Shown piece by piece: positions 1-5,814 of a stretch of 9,124 nucleotides of DNA. Position numbers and translations under genes: made by a program. The number at the start of each line of letters is the position of its first letter. The stretch's first letter is position 1. The notes under the pieces were generated by a model. It did not search any database. It was given only the letters and a program-made list of their open reading frames with translations, and was not told the origin of the DNA. Source of the stretch: Candidatus Cloacimonadota bacterium (GTDB taxonomy: Bacteria > Cloacimonadota > Cloacimonadia > Cloacimonadales > TCS61); contig JABIME010000064.1 in assembly GCA_018654125.1 (NCBI GenBank), positions 1-9,124 on the forward strand. The letters run 5' to 3'.

Positions 1-11
1 TTTATGTTCAT
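1..11 (-). CDS. First codons of the next downstream gene (partial)
   Basis: An ATG at 9-11 on the minus strand is preceded by a strong purine-rich site, GGAGGAAG, covering 14-21. Only Met-Asn-Ile and part of a Lys codon are visible before the window ends. The gene follows prs by 40 bases in the same direction and so probably belongs to the same transcript. In many bacteria prs is followed by the gene for ribosomal protein L25/Ctc (rplY) and then pth, which makes rplY the first guess, but three codons cannot identify a product. Confidence 0.6.
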
Positions 12-13
12 TA

Positions 14-21
14 CTTCCTCC
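14..21 (-). promoter_or_regulatory. Strong ribosome binding site of the downstream partial gene
   Basis: The minus strand reads GGAGGAAG and then TA before an ATG. The GGAGG core sits five bases from the start codon, close to ideal anti-SD pairing. It is the main evidence that a gene begins at base 11. Confidence 0.7.
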
Positions 22-25
22 GTTG

Positions 26-45
26 AAATCCCACTCTGTGGATTT
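26..45 (-). other. Small intercistronic stem-loop after prs
   Basis: On the minus strand AAATCC (40-45) can pair with GGATTT (26-31). Two further pairs are possible inside, with one bulged G and a three-base loop. It lies in the 40-base gap between the prs stop and the next SD site. No U-run follows it, so it does not look like an intrinsic terminator. It might be an mRNA-processing or stability element, or chance in AT-rich DNA. Confidence 0.3.
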
Positions 46-51
46 TATGTT

Positions 52-999
52 TTATCTAAATAAGATACTTAAAGATTCTTCAATGTGAATTTTCTTAATT
101 GCATTAGCTAATAATTCAGCGATAGAAAGCTGTATGATCTTCTTGCATTTAGCTTTCTCTTTGTTTAAAGGAGCTGAATTTGTAATGAATAATTTTTTTA
201 TTGGTGATTCTTCTAAATTGCTAATTGCATTCCCAGAAAGGATTCCATGAGCACACGCAGCATAAACTTCCTTTGCACCTTGGTCCATAAGTGCTCTAGA
301 CATCTTGCATAAGCTTCCGCCAGTATCAATGATATCATCAAACAGGATTGCCGTTTTTCCCTCAACATCTCCAATGATATTAAGAATTTCTGCTTTATCA
401 TTATTCCCAACTCTTCGCTTATCACCAATTGCTAAAGAGCAATTGAGCCGTTCAGCTAAAAATCTTGCTCTTGCAGTTCCACCAGTATCCGGTGAAACAA
501 CAACAGTATTTGATAGATCAAGATTTGCTTTAAAATATCTAACAAATATTGGGGTTGAATAAAGGTGATCAACAGGGATGTCAAAAAAACCTTGTATCTG
601 ATCTGAATGAAGATCCATCGCTACAACTCTATTTGCACCTGCTTTTGTAAGAAGATCGGCAATTAATTTTGCAGTAATAGCAACACCGGGTTGATCCTTT
701 TTATCTGAACGAGCATATCCAAAAATCGGAATAATACAATTAATTCTAGCTGCTGAAGCACGCTTGAGTGCATCAATCATGATGAATAATTCCATAACAC
801 TATCGTTAACAGGGAAACAAGTTGGTTGAATTATGAAAGTGTCAGCACCTCGAACATTCTCGTTGATCTTAACAAAAGAATTATCATTTGAGAATTTAAA
901 AACTTCGGCATCTCCTAATGGAATTCCAGAAAGTTTCGAAACCTCATTTGCTAATTCAATATTAGAATTTCCAGTAAATATTTTTAATCTTGAAAACAT
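52..999 (-). CDS. prs: Ribose-phosphate pyrophosphokinase (PRPP synthetase)
   Basis: The product is a cytosolic enzyme that transfers pyrophosphate from ATP to ribose 5-phosphate, giving PRPP for purine, pyrimidine, histidine, tryptophan and NAD synthesis. The 315-residue protein has the usual bacterial length. Visible signatures are FGYARSDKKDQPG near 94-105, the catalytic histidine in DLHSDQIQGFFD (His131), SPDTGG near 169-174, the flexible-loop DKRR (193-196) and the PRPP-binding loop DDIIDTGGS (221-229). The FGYARSDKK version differs from the common FGYARQDR but keeps the basic character. The ATG at 999 begins MFSRLKIFTGNSN, a normal start for this family. No convincing SD precedes it and spoVG ends six bases upstream, so translational coupling to spoVG is likely. 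The assignment is very secure. Confidence 0.98.
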   Translation of the reverse strand: MFSRLKIFTGNSNIELANEVSKLSGIPLGDAEVFKFSNDNSFVKINENVRGADTFIIQPTCFPVNDSVMELFIMIDALKRASAARINCIIPIFGYARSDKKDQPGVAITAKLIADLLTKAGANRVVAMDLHSDQIQGFFDIPVDHLYSTPIFVRYFKANLDLSNTVVVSPDTGGTARARFLAERLNCSLAIGDKRRVGNNDKAEILNIIGDVEGKTAILFDDIIDTGGSLCKMSRALMDQGAKEVYAACAHGILSGNAISNLEESPIKKLFITNSAPLNKEKAKCKKIIQLSIAELLANAIKKIHIEESLSILFR

Positions 1000-1005
1000 T
1001 AATAT

Positions 1006-1344
1006 TTATTCTGCAGCAGGTTCATCTGATGGTTCTTTAACAGGCTCTTCAACCTTTTTTTCAGAACCTTCATTGGCTGATGACAAAGCATCTTGAAGAA
1101 CTTCTTTATATTTTTCTATTATAACACGCTCAATCATATTTCTTGTTTCTGTATTTATTGGATGAGCGATATCACGATATTCTCCGGAGCTTACTCGACG
1201 GCTTGGCATTGCAACAAAAAGTCCATTATCTCCTTCGATAACTTTAATGTTTCTAATGATGAATGCATCGTCTATTACAATATTAACGAATGCTTTAAGC
1301 TGATTACTTTCTCTAAGAAAAACTTTAACATCTGTAATGTTCAT
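1006..1344 (-). CDS. spoVG: SpoVG family regulatory nucleic-acid-binding protein
   Basis: The 112-residue protein matches SpoVG across its first 85 residues: ITDVKV at the start, NGLFVAMPSRR (40-50), GEYRDIAHPIN (54-64) and a C-terminal helix near 66-83. In Bacillus the protein affects asymmetric septation, and in other bacteria homologues bind RNA or DNA and act as regulators; the role here is unknown. The last 28 residues form a low-complexity tail rich in Glu, Pro, Lys and Ser that is longer than the tail of the 97-residue Bacillus protein. An excellent SD site, AAAGGAG, lies six bases before the ATG. The first 20 bases overlap the end of ispE in another frame. The order ispE-spoVG-prs recalls the Firmicute ispE-purR-spoVG-glmU-prs region with purR and glmU missing. 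Nothing in the window suggests sporulation. Confidence 0.96.
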   Translation of the reverse strand: MNITDVKVFLRESNQLKAFVNIVIDDAFIIRNIKVIEGDNGLFVAMPSRRVSSGEYRDIAHPINTETRNMIERVIIEKYKEVLQDALSSANEGSEKKVEEPVKEPSDEPAAE

Positions 1345-2194
1345 TTTGTACTCCTTTCGTTTTAGTAATGTAGTTCCAATAACCTATATCAGAATAATGT
1401 TCCGAAAATTTCTCTGCAGTTATTCTATCGGGACAGAAGCCAATTACTGTAGCTCCGCTCCCAGATAAGATTGCTTGCTCAGCCCCGTTTTCCAATAGAT
1501 GTTCTAATATTTTTTTGATCTCGGGGAATTTTTTACTAACACCTTCCTGAAGTTTGTTGAAACACCATAGAGTATTTTCTTCTTCAATAAGTTTTGTCCA
1601 ATTGTTATTTTCATGATTATCTAATAAAACTGCATCATAAGCTTCTTTGCTGGAAACCCCAAATCCGGGATTTACCAGAAAGATATTATCTAGTTGTATT
1701 TGCTTAAGATAGGATATCTTTTCTCCGCGATTTTCACCTAAAGCACAGCCACCTTCTAAAAAGAAATTGATATCACTTCCAAAGTTTTTTGCAATTTCAT
1801 GCATTTCTTCTTTAGGAAGATCAAGATCCCAGAGCTCTGAAAGAGCCATGATCGTACTGGCTGCATTACTGCTTCCACCACCCATTCCTGCCGAAATGGG
1901 AATTATTTTTTGCAAATTTATTTCCACACCAAATTTCACATTATATTTCTCTTTTATAAAGACCGCAACTTTGTAAATTAAATTTTCCTTTACACTTACA
2001 AAGTCTCTGTCTGACAAAATTTTAACACTACCTTTTTTTGTCAAAGCAAAATTTAATATATCAGCAAGCCCAATTTCAGAGAAAATTGTTCTTATCTGAT
2101 GATATCCGTCAGGACGTTTTGCTAGAACATCAAGAAAGAGATTTATTTTTGCCGAAGAACTTATTCTTAGATTTTTTTTCTTCACTCTTACCAT
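1325..2194 (-). CDS. ispE: 4-diphosphocytidyl-2-C-methyl-D-erythritol kinase
   Basis: The product is a GHMP-family kinase that phosphorylates CDP-methylerythritol in the MEP pathway to isopentenyl diphosphate, and so supports undecaprenyl and quinone synthesis. From the ATG at 2194 it is 289 residues, close to the 283 of E. coli. It shows AKINLFLDV (15-23, catalytic Lys16), RPDGYHQ (27-33), the ATP-binding loop AGMGGGSSNAAS (102-113), the catalytic Asp in GSDINFF (Asp141) and the C-terminal glycine motif LSGSGATVIGF (243-253). An in-frame ATG at 2266 would add 24 residues, mostly isoleucine. They come from reading the tyrosine codons of wzc out of frame, and homologues begin shortly before the AKIN motif, so 2194 is preferred. 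No SD precedes this ATG; the start overlaps wzc by 65 bases, which suggests coupled translation. The gene ends inside spoVG. Confidence 0.96.
   Translation of the reverse strand: MVRVKKKNLRISSSAKINLFLDVLAKRPDGYHQIRTIFSEIGLADILNFALTKKGSVKILSDRDFVSVKENLIYKVAVFIKEKYNVKFGVEINLQKIIPISAGMGGGSSNAASTIMALSELWDLDLPKEEMHEIAKNFGSDINFFLEGGCALGENRGEKISYLKQIQLDNIFLVNPGFGVSSKEAYDAVLLDNHENNNWTKLIEEENTLWCFNKLQEGVSKKFPEIKKILEHLLENGAEQAILSGSGATVIGFCPDRITAEKFSEHYSDIGYWNYITKTKGVQNEHYRC
1351..1357 (-). promoter_or_regulatory. spoVG ribosome binding site inside ispE
   Basis: The minus strand reads AAAGGAG, six bases upstream of the spoVG ATG. The site lies within the last codons of ispE, so ribosomes finishing ispE pass over it and stop 20 bases beyond the spoVG start. 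It is one of the best SD sites in the window. Confidence 0.75.
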
Positions 2195-4418
2195 AATAAT
2201 AAAAATAATAATAATTATATTCGTAGCTATTATAATATCTATGTGGTTGGATTCCGTTAATAACAACTCCAGTAATATCTACCTTGATATTTTCTAGAAG
2301 TTCTTTTGTTCTTCTAACAACATTTTTATCTGCCTGATCAACACGGATAGCAAGAATTAACAGGTCAACTTTATTGGCCATAACCATTGAGTCTGTTACT
2401 GCAATCACAGGCGGAGAATCGAACAGAATATAGTCGTATTTTTCTTTAAGATCTCGAAGTGCGTCATCCATTCGCTTAGATGCAAGTAACTCTGATGGGT
2501 TCGGAGGTATGATTCCACTGGTGATAATATCTAGATTCTTAATATTTGTTGGCTTAACAATATCTTCAATCTTAGTAGTTTTATCCATAAGAAAATCACT
2601 CATGCCAGTCTCTTTTTCAAAACCCAGAATTGTGTGAACCATCGGACGTCTAAGGTCAAGGTCTACTAAAATTACTTTAGCATCCATTTGAGCCAATGCA
2701 GTAGCCATGTTTGCTTGAATTGTTGATTTCCCTTCTTTAGGACCTGAACTTGTTATAAGCAGTGTTGTGCAGTCAGAATTTTTCTTTCTTGAAATAATAT
2801 TTGTACGTAAAATTCTAAACGCTTCAGCGGTTGAAGATTTTGGTGAGTAATTGGTTATCAATCTAGCCTGAACTTGCTGAAGGATCTGCTCATACTTATC
2901 TTTGTCAGATCCTTTTGCGGAAGAGATCTCCTGCTCAAGGTTATCTAACTCCATATCATCGCTCTGAATATGAGGGATGGTTCCTAGAACAGGTAATGAT
3001 ACAAATTTACGAACATCATCAAATGTTCTGATCTTAGAATCTAAAGAGTGAATAAGAAGTGCCGCACCAATACCAAGACCTAGTCCCAGTACAATAGCTA
3101 TCATCATATTCATTCTTTTGTTTGGTTTTATTGGTGACTCTGGAATTCTTGCCTCTTCCACAATTCTTATCTTACCAATTTTAGATTTCTCAGCGATCTT
3201 TGCTTCTTCATATTTCTCAATCAACATTGTATATGTTTTTTCATTGATCTTATAATTACGTTCTAATCTGGCTAATTGAACTTCAGTATCCGGAAGCTGC
3301 GACATCCTTTCATTATATTGTTCTACAGCTTTGCGCAAACTGATAACTTTAGATGACTTTATATTTTGATCAATCTGAGCTGTAGAAATTTTCTCTATTA
3401 AGCTTGAACGGAACATCAGTGGATCTGCAGATCCAGACTTAACTTGTAGAATTCTTTGCAACTCTTCGTTAAGTTTAAGTTTTGCACTTTCAATAGAGCT
3501 TTTTAATGCTACAAGTTCAGGGTGATCTGGAGAATATTCAGACTTGGTTAAAAAATTAATATATTGAGTTTGGAGGGTTACCGTTTCAAGTTTAAGTTGT
3601 TCAAGCAGGGGAGATGAAAGTACAGAATTTACATCTGCCAAAAAAATATCCTGCTCTGCTAACTCTTCTTTTAGGAAATTCAAATGGTTATCTGCAACAT
3701 CTAATTCTGTCACAGATTCCGAGAGCATAGCAGTAAGATCAGAAGATTGTTCAATGAGTTTTTGAGTCTCTTCCGAAAGCATGGAAACACCGTGCTCAAT
3801 TTTATATGTTCGTAGCTCTTCTTCTGCTGAACGCAATCTGCGGTCATGTTCATCAAGCTGATTTGCCAAAAATTCTCTTGCATTTCTAAATTCCCTTCTA
3901 GCATAATCTGTATCCTGTTGCATTAAAGCATTTGCTGCAGCATTTGCAGCTTCTTTTGCTTCTAAGGGATATGTTGAGTTAAAACTAATTATTAAAATAT
4001 CTGTTTCGCGTTCAGTATCTACCTCAATGTTACCTTTTAGATATGCTTCGGGAAGCCCATCGATTTGTGAAATGGGGAAACTATCGTAATCTTTATGTCT
4101 CGAAAGAATTTGATTTGCAATTGTCATTACGGGAAAACTCTGTAATATTTGTATGTTATTATTTATTGAAGATGCTTCATTGTTCATTGAAGTAAAGAAT
4201 AGATTGCTTCCCATCTTATCTTCAAGTAGAACTTTAGATGTTGCTTTATAAATTCTTGGCGCTTTTGCTGTATAGATAAAAGATACAACAAATACTGCTA
4301 AAAAAATTGATGCAACAATCCATTTAAATCTAACAATTATATTAAAATAATCGGTTAGTTTAATTTCCTGTTCTTCAAAATCATCGTTGAATTTAACTTG
4401 GTTGGACTGATCTTTCAT
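2130..4418 (-). CDS. Wzc-type polysaccharide co-polymerase with BY-kinase domain
   Basis: This 762-residue inner-membrane protein should control polymerisation and export of a surface polysaccharide through cycles of tyrosine autophosphorylation. In order it shows a Wzz-like N-terminal region with a membrane segment (about 33-51), a long periplasmic region with helices likely to form coiled coil (about 175-260 and 340-410), a GNVR-like segment ending in PESPIKPNKR (426-435), a second membrane segment (about 438-456), the AEAFRILRTN motif (531-540), Walker A SSGPKEGKST (557-566), Walker A' VDLDLRRP (585-592), PPNPSELL (638-645) and Walker B YILFDSPP (663-670). A C-terminal tyrosine cluster (728-742) has ten Tyr in fifteen residues. 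Both halves are fused in one chain, as in proteobacterial Wzc. The ATG at 4418 has GAGGT just upstream, and the OPX partner ends 14 bases before it. The 3' end overlaps ispE. Specificity for a particular polymer cannot be read from the sequence, so I give no symbol. Confidence 0.94.
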   Translation of the reverse strand: MKDQSNQVKFNDDFEEQEIKLTDYFNIIVRFKWIVASIFLAVFVVSFIYTAKAPRIYKATSKVLLEDKMGSNLFFTSMNNEASSINNNIQILQSFPVMTIANQILSRHKDYDSFPISQIDGLPEAYLKGNIEVDTERETDILIISFNSTYPLEAKEAANAAANALMQQDTDYARREFRNAREFLANQLDEHDRRLRSAEEELRTYKIEHGVSMLSEETQKLIEQSSDLTAMLSESVTELDVADNHLNFLKEELAEQDIFLADVNSVLSSPLLEQLKLETVTLQTQYINFLTKSEYSPDHPELVALKSSIESAKLKLNEELQRILQVKSGSADPLMFRSSLIEKISTAQIDQNIKSSKVISLRKAVEQYNERMSQLPDTEVQLARLERNYKINEKTYTMLIEKYEEAKIAEKSKIGKIRIVEEARIPESPIKPNKRMNMMIAIVLGLGLGIGAALLIHSLDSKIRTFDDVRKFVSLPVLGTIPHIQSDDMELDNLEQEISSAKGSDKDKYEQILQQVQARLITNYSPKSSTAEAFRILRTNIISRKKNSDCTTLLITSSGPKEGKSTIQANMATALAQMDAKVILVDLDLRRPMVHTILGFEKETGMSDFLMDKTTKIEDIVKPTNIKNLDIITSGIIPPNPSELLASKRMDDALRDLKEKYDYILFDSPPVIAVTDSMVMANKVDLLILAIRVDQADKNVVRRTKELLENIKVDITGVVINGIQPHRYYNSYEYNYYYFYYYGKSEEKKSKNKFFGKNKSLS
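2193..2213 (-). repeat. TAT trinucleotide repeats coding the Wzc tyrosine cluster
   Basis: On the minus strand this stretch reads three TAT codons, one TTT and three more TAT codons (Wzc residues 736-742). Further TAT/TAC tyrosine codons precede it, up to 2237. The final TAT supplies two bases of the ispE start codon (TATG). Read in the ispE frame the same bases give ATT isoleucine codons. It is a short imperfect microsatellite and could gain or lose units without disturbing the wzc frame. Confidence 0.7.
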
Positions 4419-4432
4419 ATTACCTCATTTAT

Positions 4433-4924
4433 TTAATTACTAATAGTTGAAATTGCTACATAGACACTTAATATAACGGCTATCTGAGATAGCCAATTAA
4501 CCGCTTTTGTGAAGGCATAATAAGTTGAACCAGATACAATTACAGTATCTCCTGGTTTAAGTACTGGAATCAATTCTGCTTGCCCTGTTTCCAAATATTC
4601 TTTGAGGTCAATCCAGATTACCTTATCTCCTTCTTCTGTAGTGCGGATTATTCGAATTTTGGAAAGCTTAGCATTTTCCGTAGGACCGCCAGCAGATGAT
4701 ATTAGTGTTAACAGATCCGTATCATCAGGAACAATATATAGTCCGGGATTTCTAACCTGTCCCCAAATATATGTTCTAATTTTTAATTGCTGGGTTCCTG
4801 TAAGAGAACCTGAATATTGATAAACAGCTCCCGGATTATATCCTGAATTGCTGGCACCTTCAGTTTGAGCCCAAGAATTCAATGCTAATATCAATAAAAA
4901 TATTATAAAAATGACTTTCTTCAT
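4433..4924 (-). CDS. Short SLBB-domain polysaccharide export (OPX) protein
   Basis: The 163-residue protein starts with a clear signal peptide (MKKVIFIIFLLILALNSWA, cleavage probably after Ala19 before Gln20; no lipobox cysteine). A single SLBB-like domain covers about 49-132, seen as YIWGQVRNPGLY (52-63), SSAGGPTENA (76-85) and LKPGDTVIVSG (122-132). A hydrophobic segment at about 142-161 ends the protein. The poly_export domain that normally precedes SLBB in Wza-like proteins is absent, and the whole is far shorter than the roughly 380 residues of Wza. AAGGAG lies five bases before the ATG, and wzc follows after 14 bases, so a periplasmic partnership with that kinase is the natural reading. 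How such a short protein would reach or cross the outer membrane is not evident; the C-terminal segment or a separate barrel protein could serve. Confidence 0.88.
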   Translation of the reverse strand: MKKVIFIIFLLILALNSWAQTEGASNSGYNPGAVYQYSGSLTGTQQLKIRTYIWGQVRNPGLYIVPDDTDLLTLISSAGGPTENAKLSKIRIIRTTEEGDKVIWIDLKEYLETGQAELIPVLKPGDTVIVSGSTYYAFTKAVNWLSQIAVILSVYVAISTISN

Positions 4925-4943
4925 TTATTCTCCTTGCAAATTT

Positions 4944-4972
4944 TTATTATTTTTTTCATATCATTGAGTCAA
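4944..4972 (-). promoter_or_regulatory. Possible weak promoter before the OPX-wzc genes
   Basis: The 57-base gap before the OPX gene is the largest in the window and very AT-rich. On the minus strand TTGACT (4967-4972) is a good -35 match, followed after 17 bases by TAATAA (4944-4949), a poor -10 match. It could give the polysaccharide pair its own start, but A/T-rich DNA produces such matches by chance and the promoter consensus of this organism is unknown. Confidence 0.25.
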
Positions 4973-4981
4973 GAAAATTTA

Positions 4982-5800
4982 CTAATCTATGAACATATAG
5001 CGTTCTATAGATTCTGCTCCAGATTCTACAATGTAATAATTCCCATCGATAGGGTTTGGTGTTGTATAAGACCAGCTAAAAGCATCAACTCTCCAAATTA
5101 TTACAGAACCAGATTCTACAGCTGGTCCTTCATAAGGAACAATGAAATCTTCTTGGTCTAATGGTGTATTTTGCCAAATAAGTTCTCTTTCTTCATTAAA
5201 AACCAGTAAGCTATGTATGTTCGCATTTGATCCAATTTGTTGCCATTCAAAGATTATCTCGTTTATATTACTGCAGGAATAATTATCACTTGGAGATATT
5301 AAAAATGGTTTTTCAATTAATTTATATCCTGTTGTATCAGAAAGTGTTGAATTTCCTGCATTATCAAATGCTTCTATAAAATAAAAATAATTTTTATTTG
5401 TCATTGAAGTTTTATCAACATAATAATTTTGCTCTTCATAGTTTACGGTATCAATTATTTGAACAAAACTAAGTGTGTCAGCATAATAGTCTTCTGCACT
5501 AAATCTAAAGATTTTAAGATAATCTATATCAGAGTCTTCAAGATGGAACCATTGTGTTTTTATCCAATCTCCTTCCATCATAGCATCCATACCATTATTT
5601 TCAAAATCTATATCAAACGTATTATAAAAATTCAAAGTATCAGCATCACCTTGAAATCCTGGAATAATGTCACCAGTATCTCCTTGATGAATAACTAATT
5701 GTGGTTTGTTAGGGGCTTGTGTATCTACTCCTAAACTCTCTTCTCCGGTGCATCCCAAGAGTGTTATTAATATAAACAAAAATAATAAATTAATTCTCAT
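4982..5800 (-). CDS. Predicted lipoprotein with fibronectin-III-like segments, function unknown
   Basis: I do not recognise a named family. The 272-residue protein begins with a short hydrophobic signal (2-16) and the lipobox LLGC with Cys17, so it should be acylated and sit in the envelope. The part from about 27 to 160 looks like a fibronectin type III fold: a DTQAPNKPQL opening and FIEAFDNAGNSTLSDT (141-156) as the usual ending. A second beta-rich segment from about 164 to 258 (FLISPSDN, FEWQQIG, IIWRVDAFSWSY) resembles another such domain. No catalytic motif is seen. The ATG at 5800 has AGGGAG (5808-5813) upstream. The gene follows porV by 14 bases and precedes the OPX gene by 57, so a surface or periplasmic binding role next to either system is possible but unproven. 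Confidence 0.82.
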   Translation of the reverse strand: MRINLLFLFILITLLGCTGEESLGVDTQAPNKPQLVIHQGDTGDIIPGFQGDADTLNFYNTFDIDFENNGMDAMMEGDWIKTQWFHLEDSDIDYLKIFRFSAEDYYADTLSFVQIIDTVNYEEQNYYVDKTSMTNKNYFYFIEAFDNAGNSTLSDTTGYKLIEKPFLISPSDNYSCSNINEIIFEWQQIGSNANIHSLLVFNEERELIWQNTPLDQEDFIVPYEGPAVESGSVIIWRVDAFSWSYTTPNPIDGNYYIVESGAESIERYMFID

Positions 5801-5814
5801 TTTCGGTCTCCCTG

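Noticed and set aside
26..45. Intrinsic terminator after prs
   Set aside because: A hairpin is possible but no U-run follows, and an SD site and start codon come directly after it.
833..1365. Plus-strand open frames over prs and spoVG
   Set aside because: They run antisense to well-conserved genes, have no SD support and show no recognisable protein features.
2195..2266. N-terminal extension of IspE from an upstream ATG at 2266, giving an Ile-rich hydrophobic stretch
   Set aside because: The isoleucines are the wzc tyrosine codons read in another frame. Homologues start a few residues before the AKIN motif, which the ATG at 2194 provides.
4934..5161. Plus-strand open frame of 75 codons starting in the OPX upstream gap
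   Set aside because: It is mostly antisense to the lipoprotein gene, lacks an SD site and shows no family motif.
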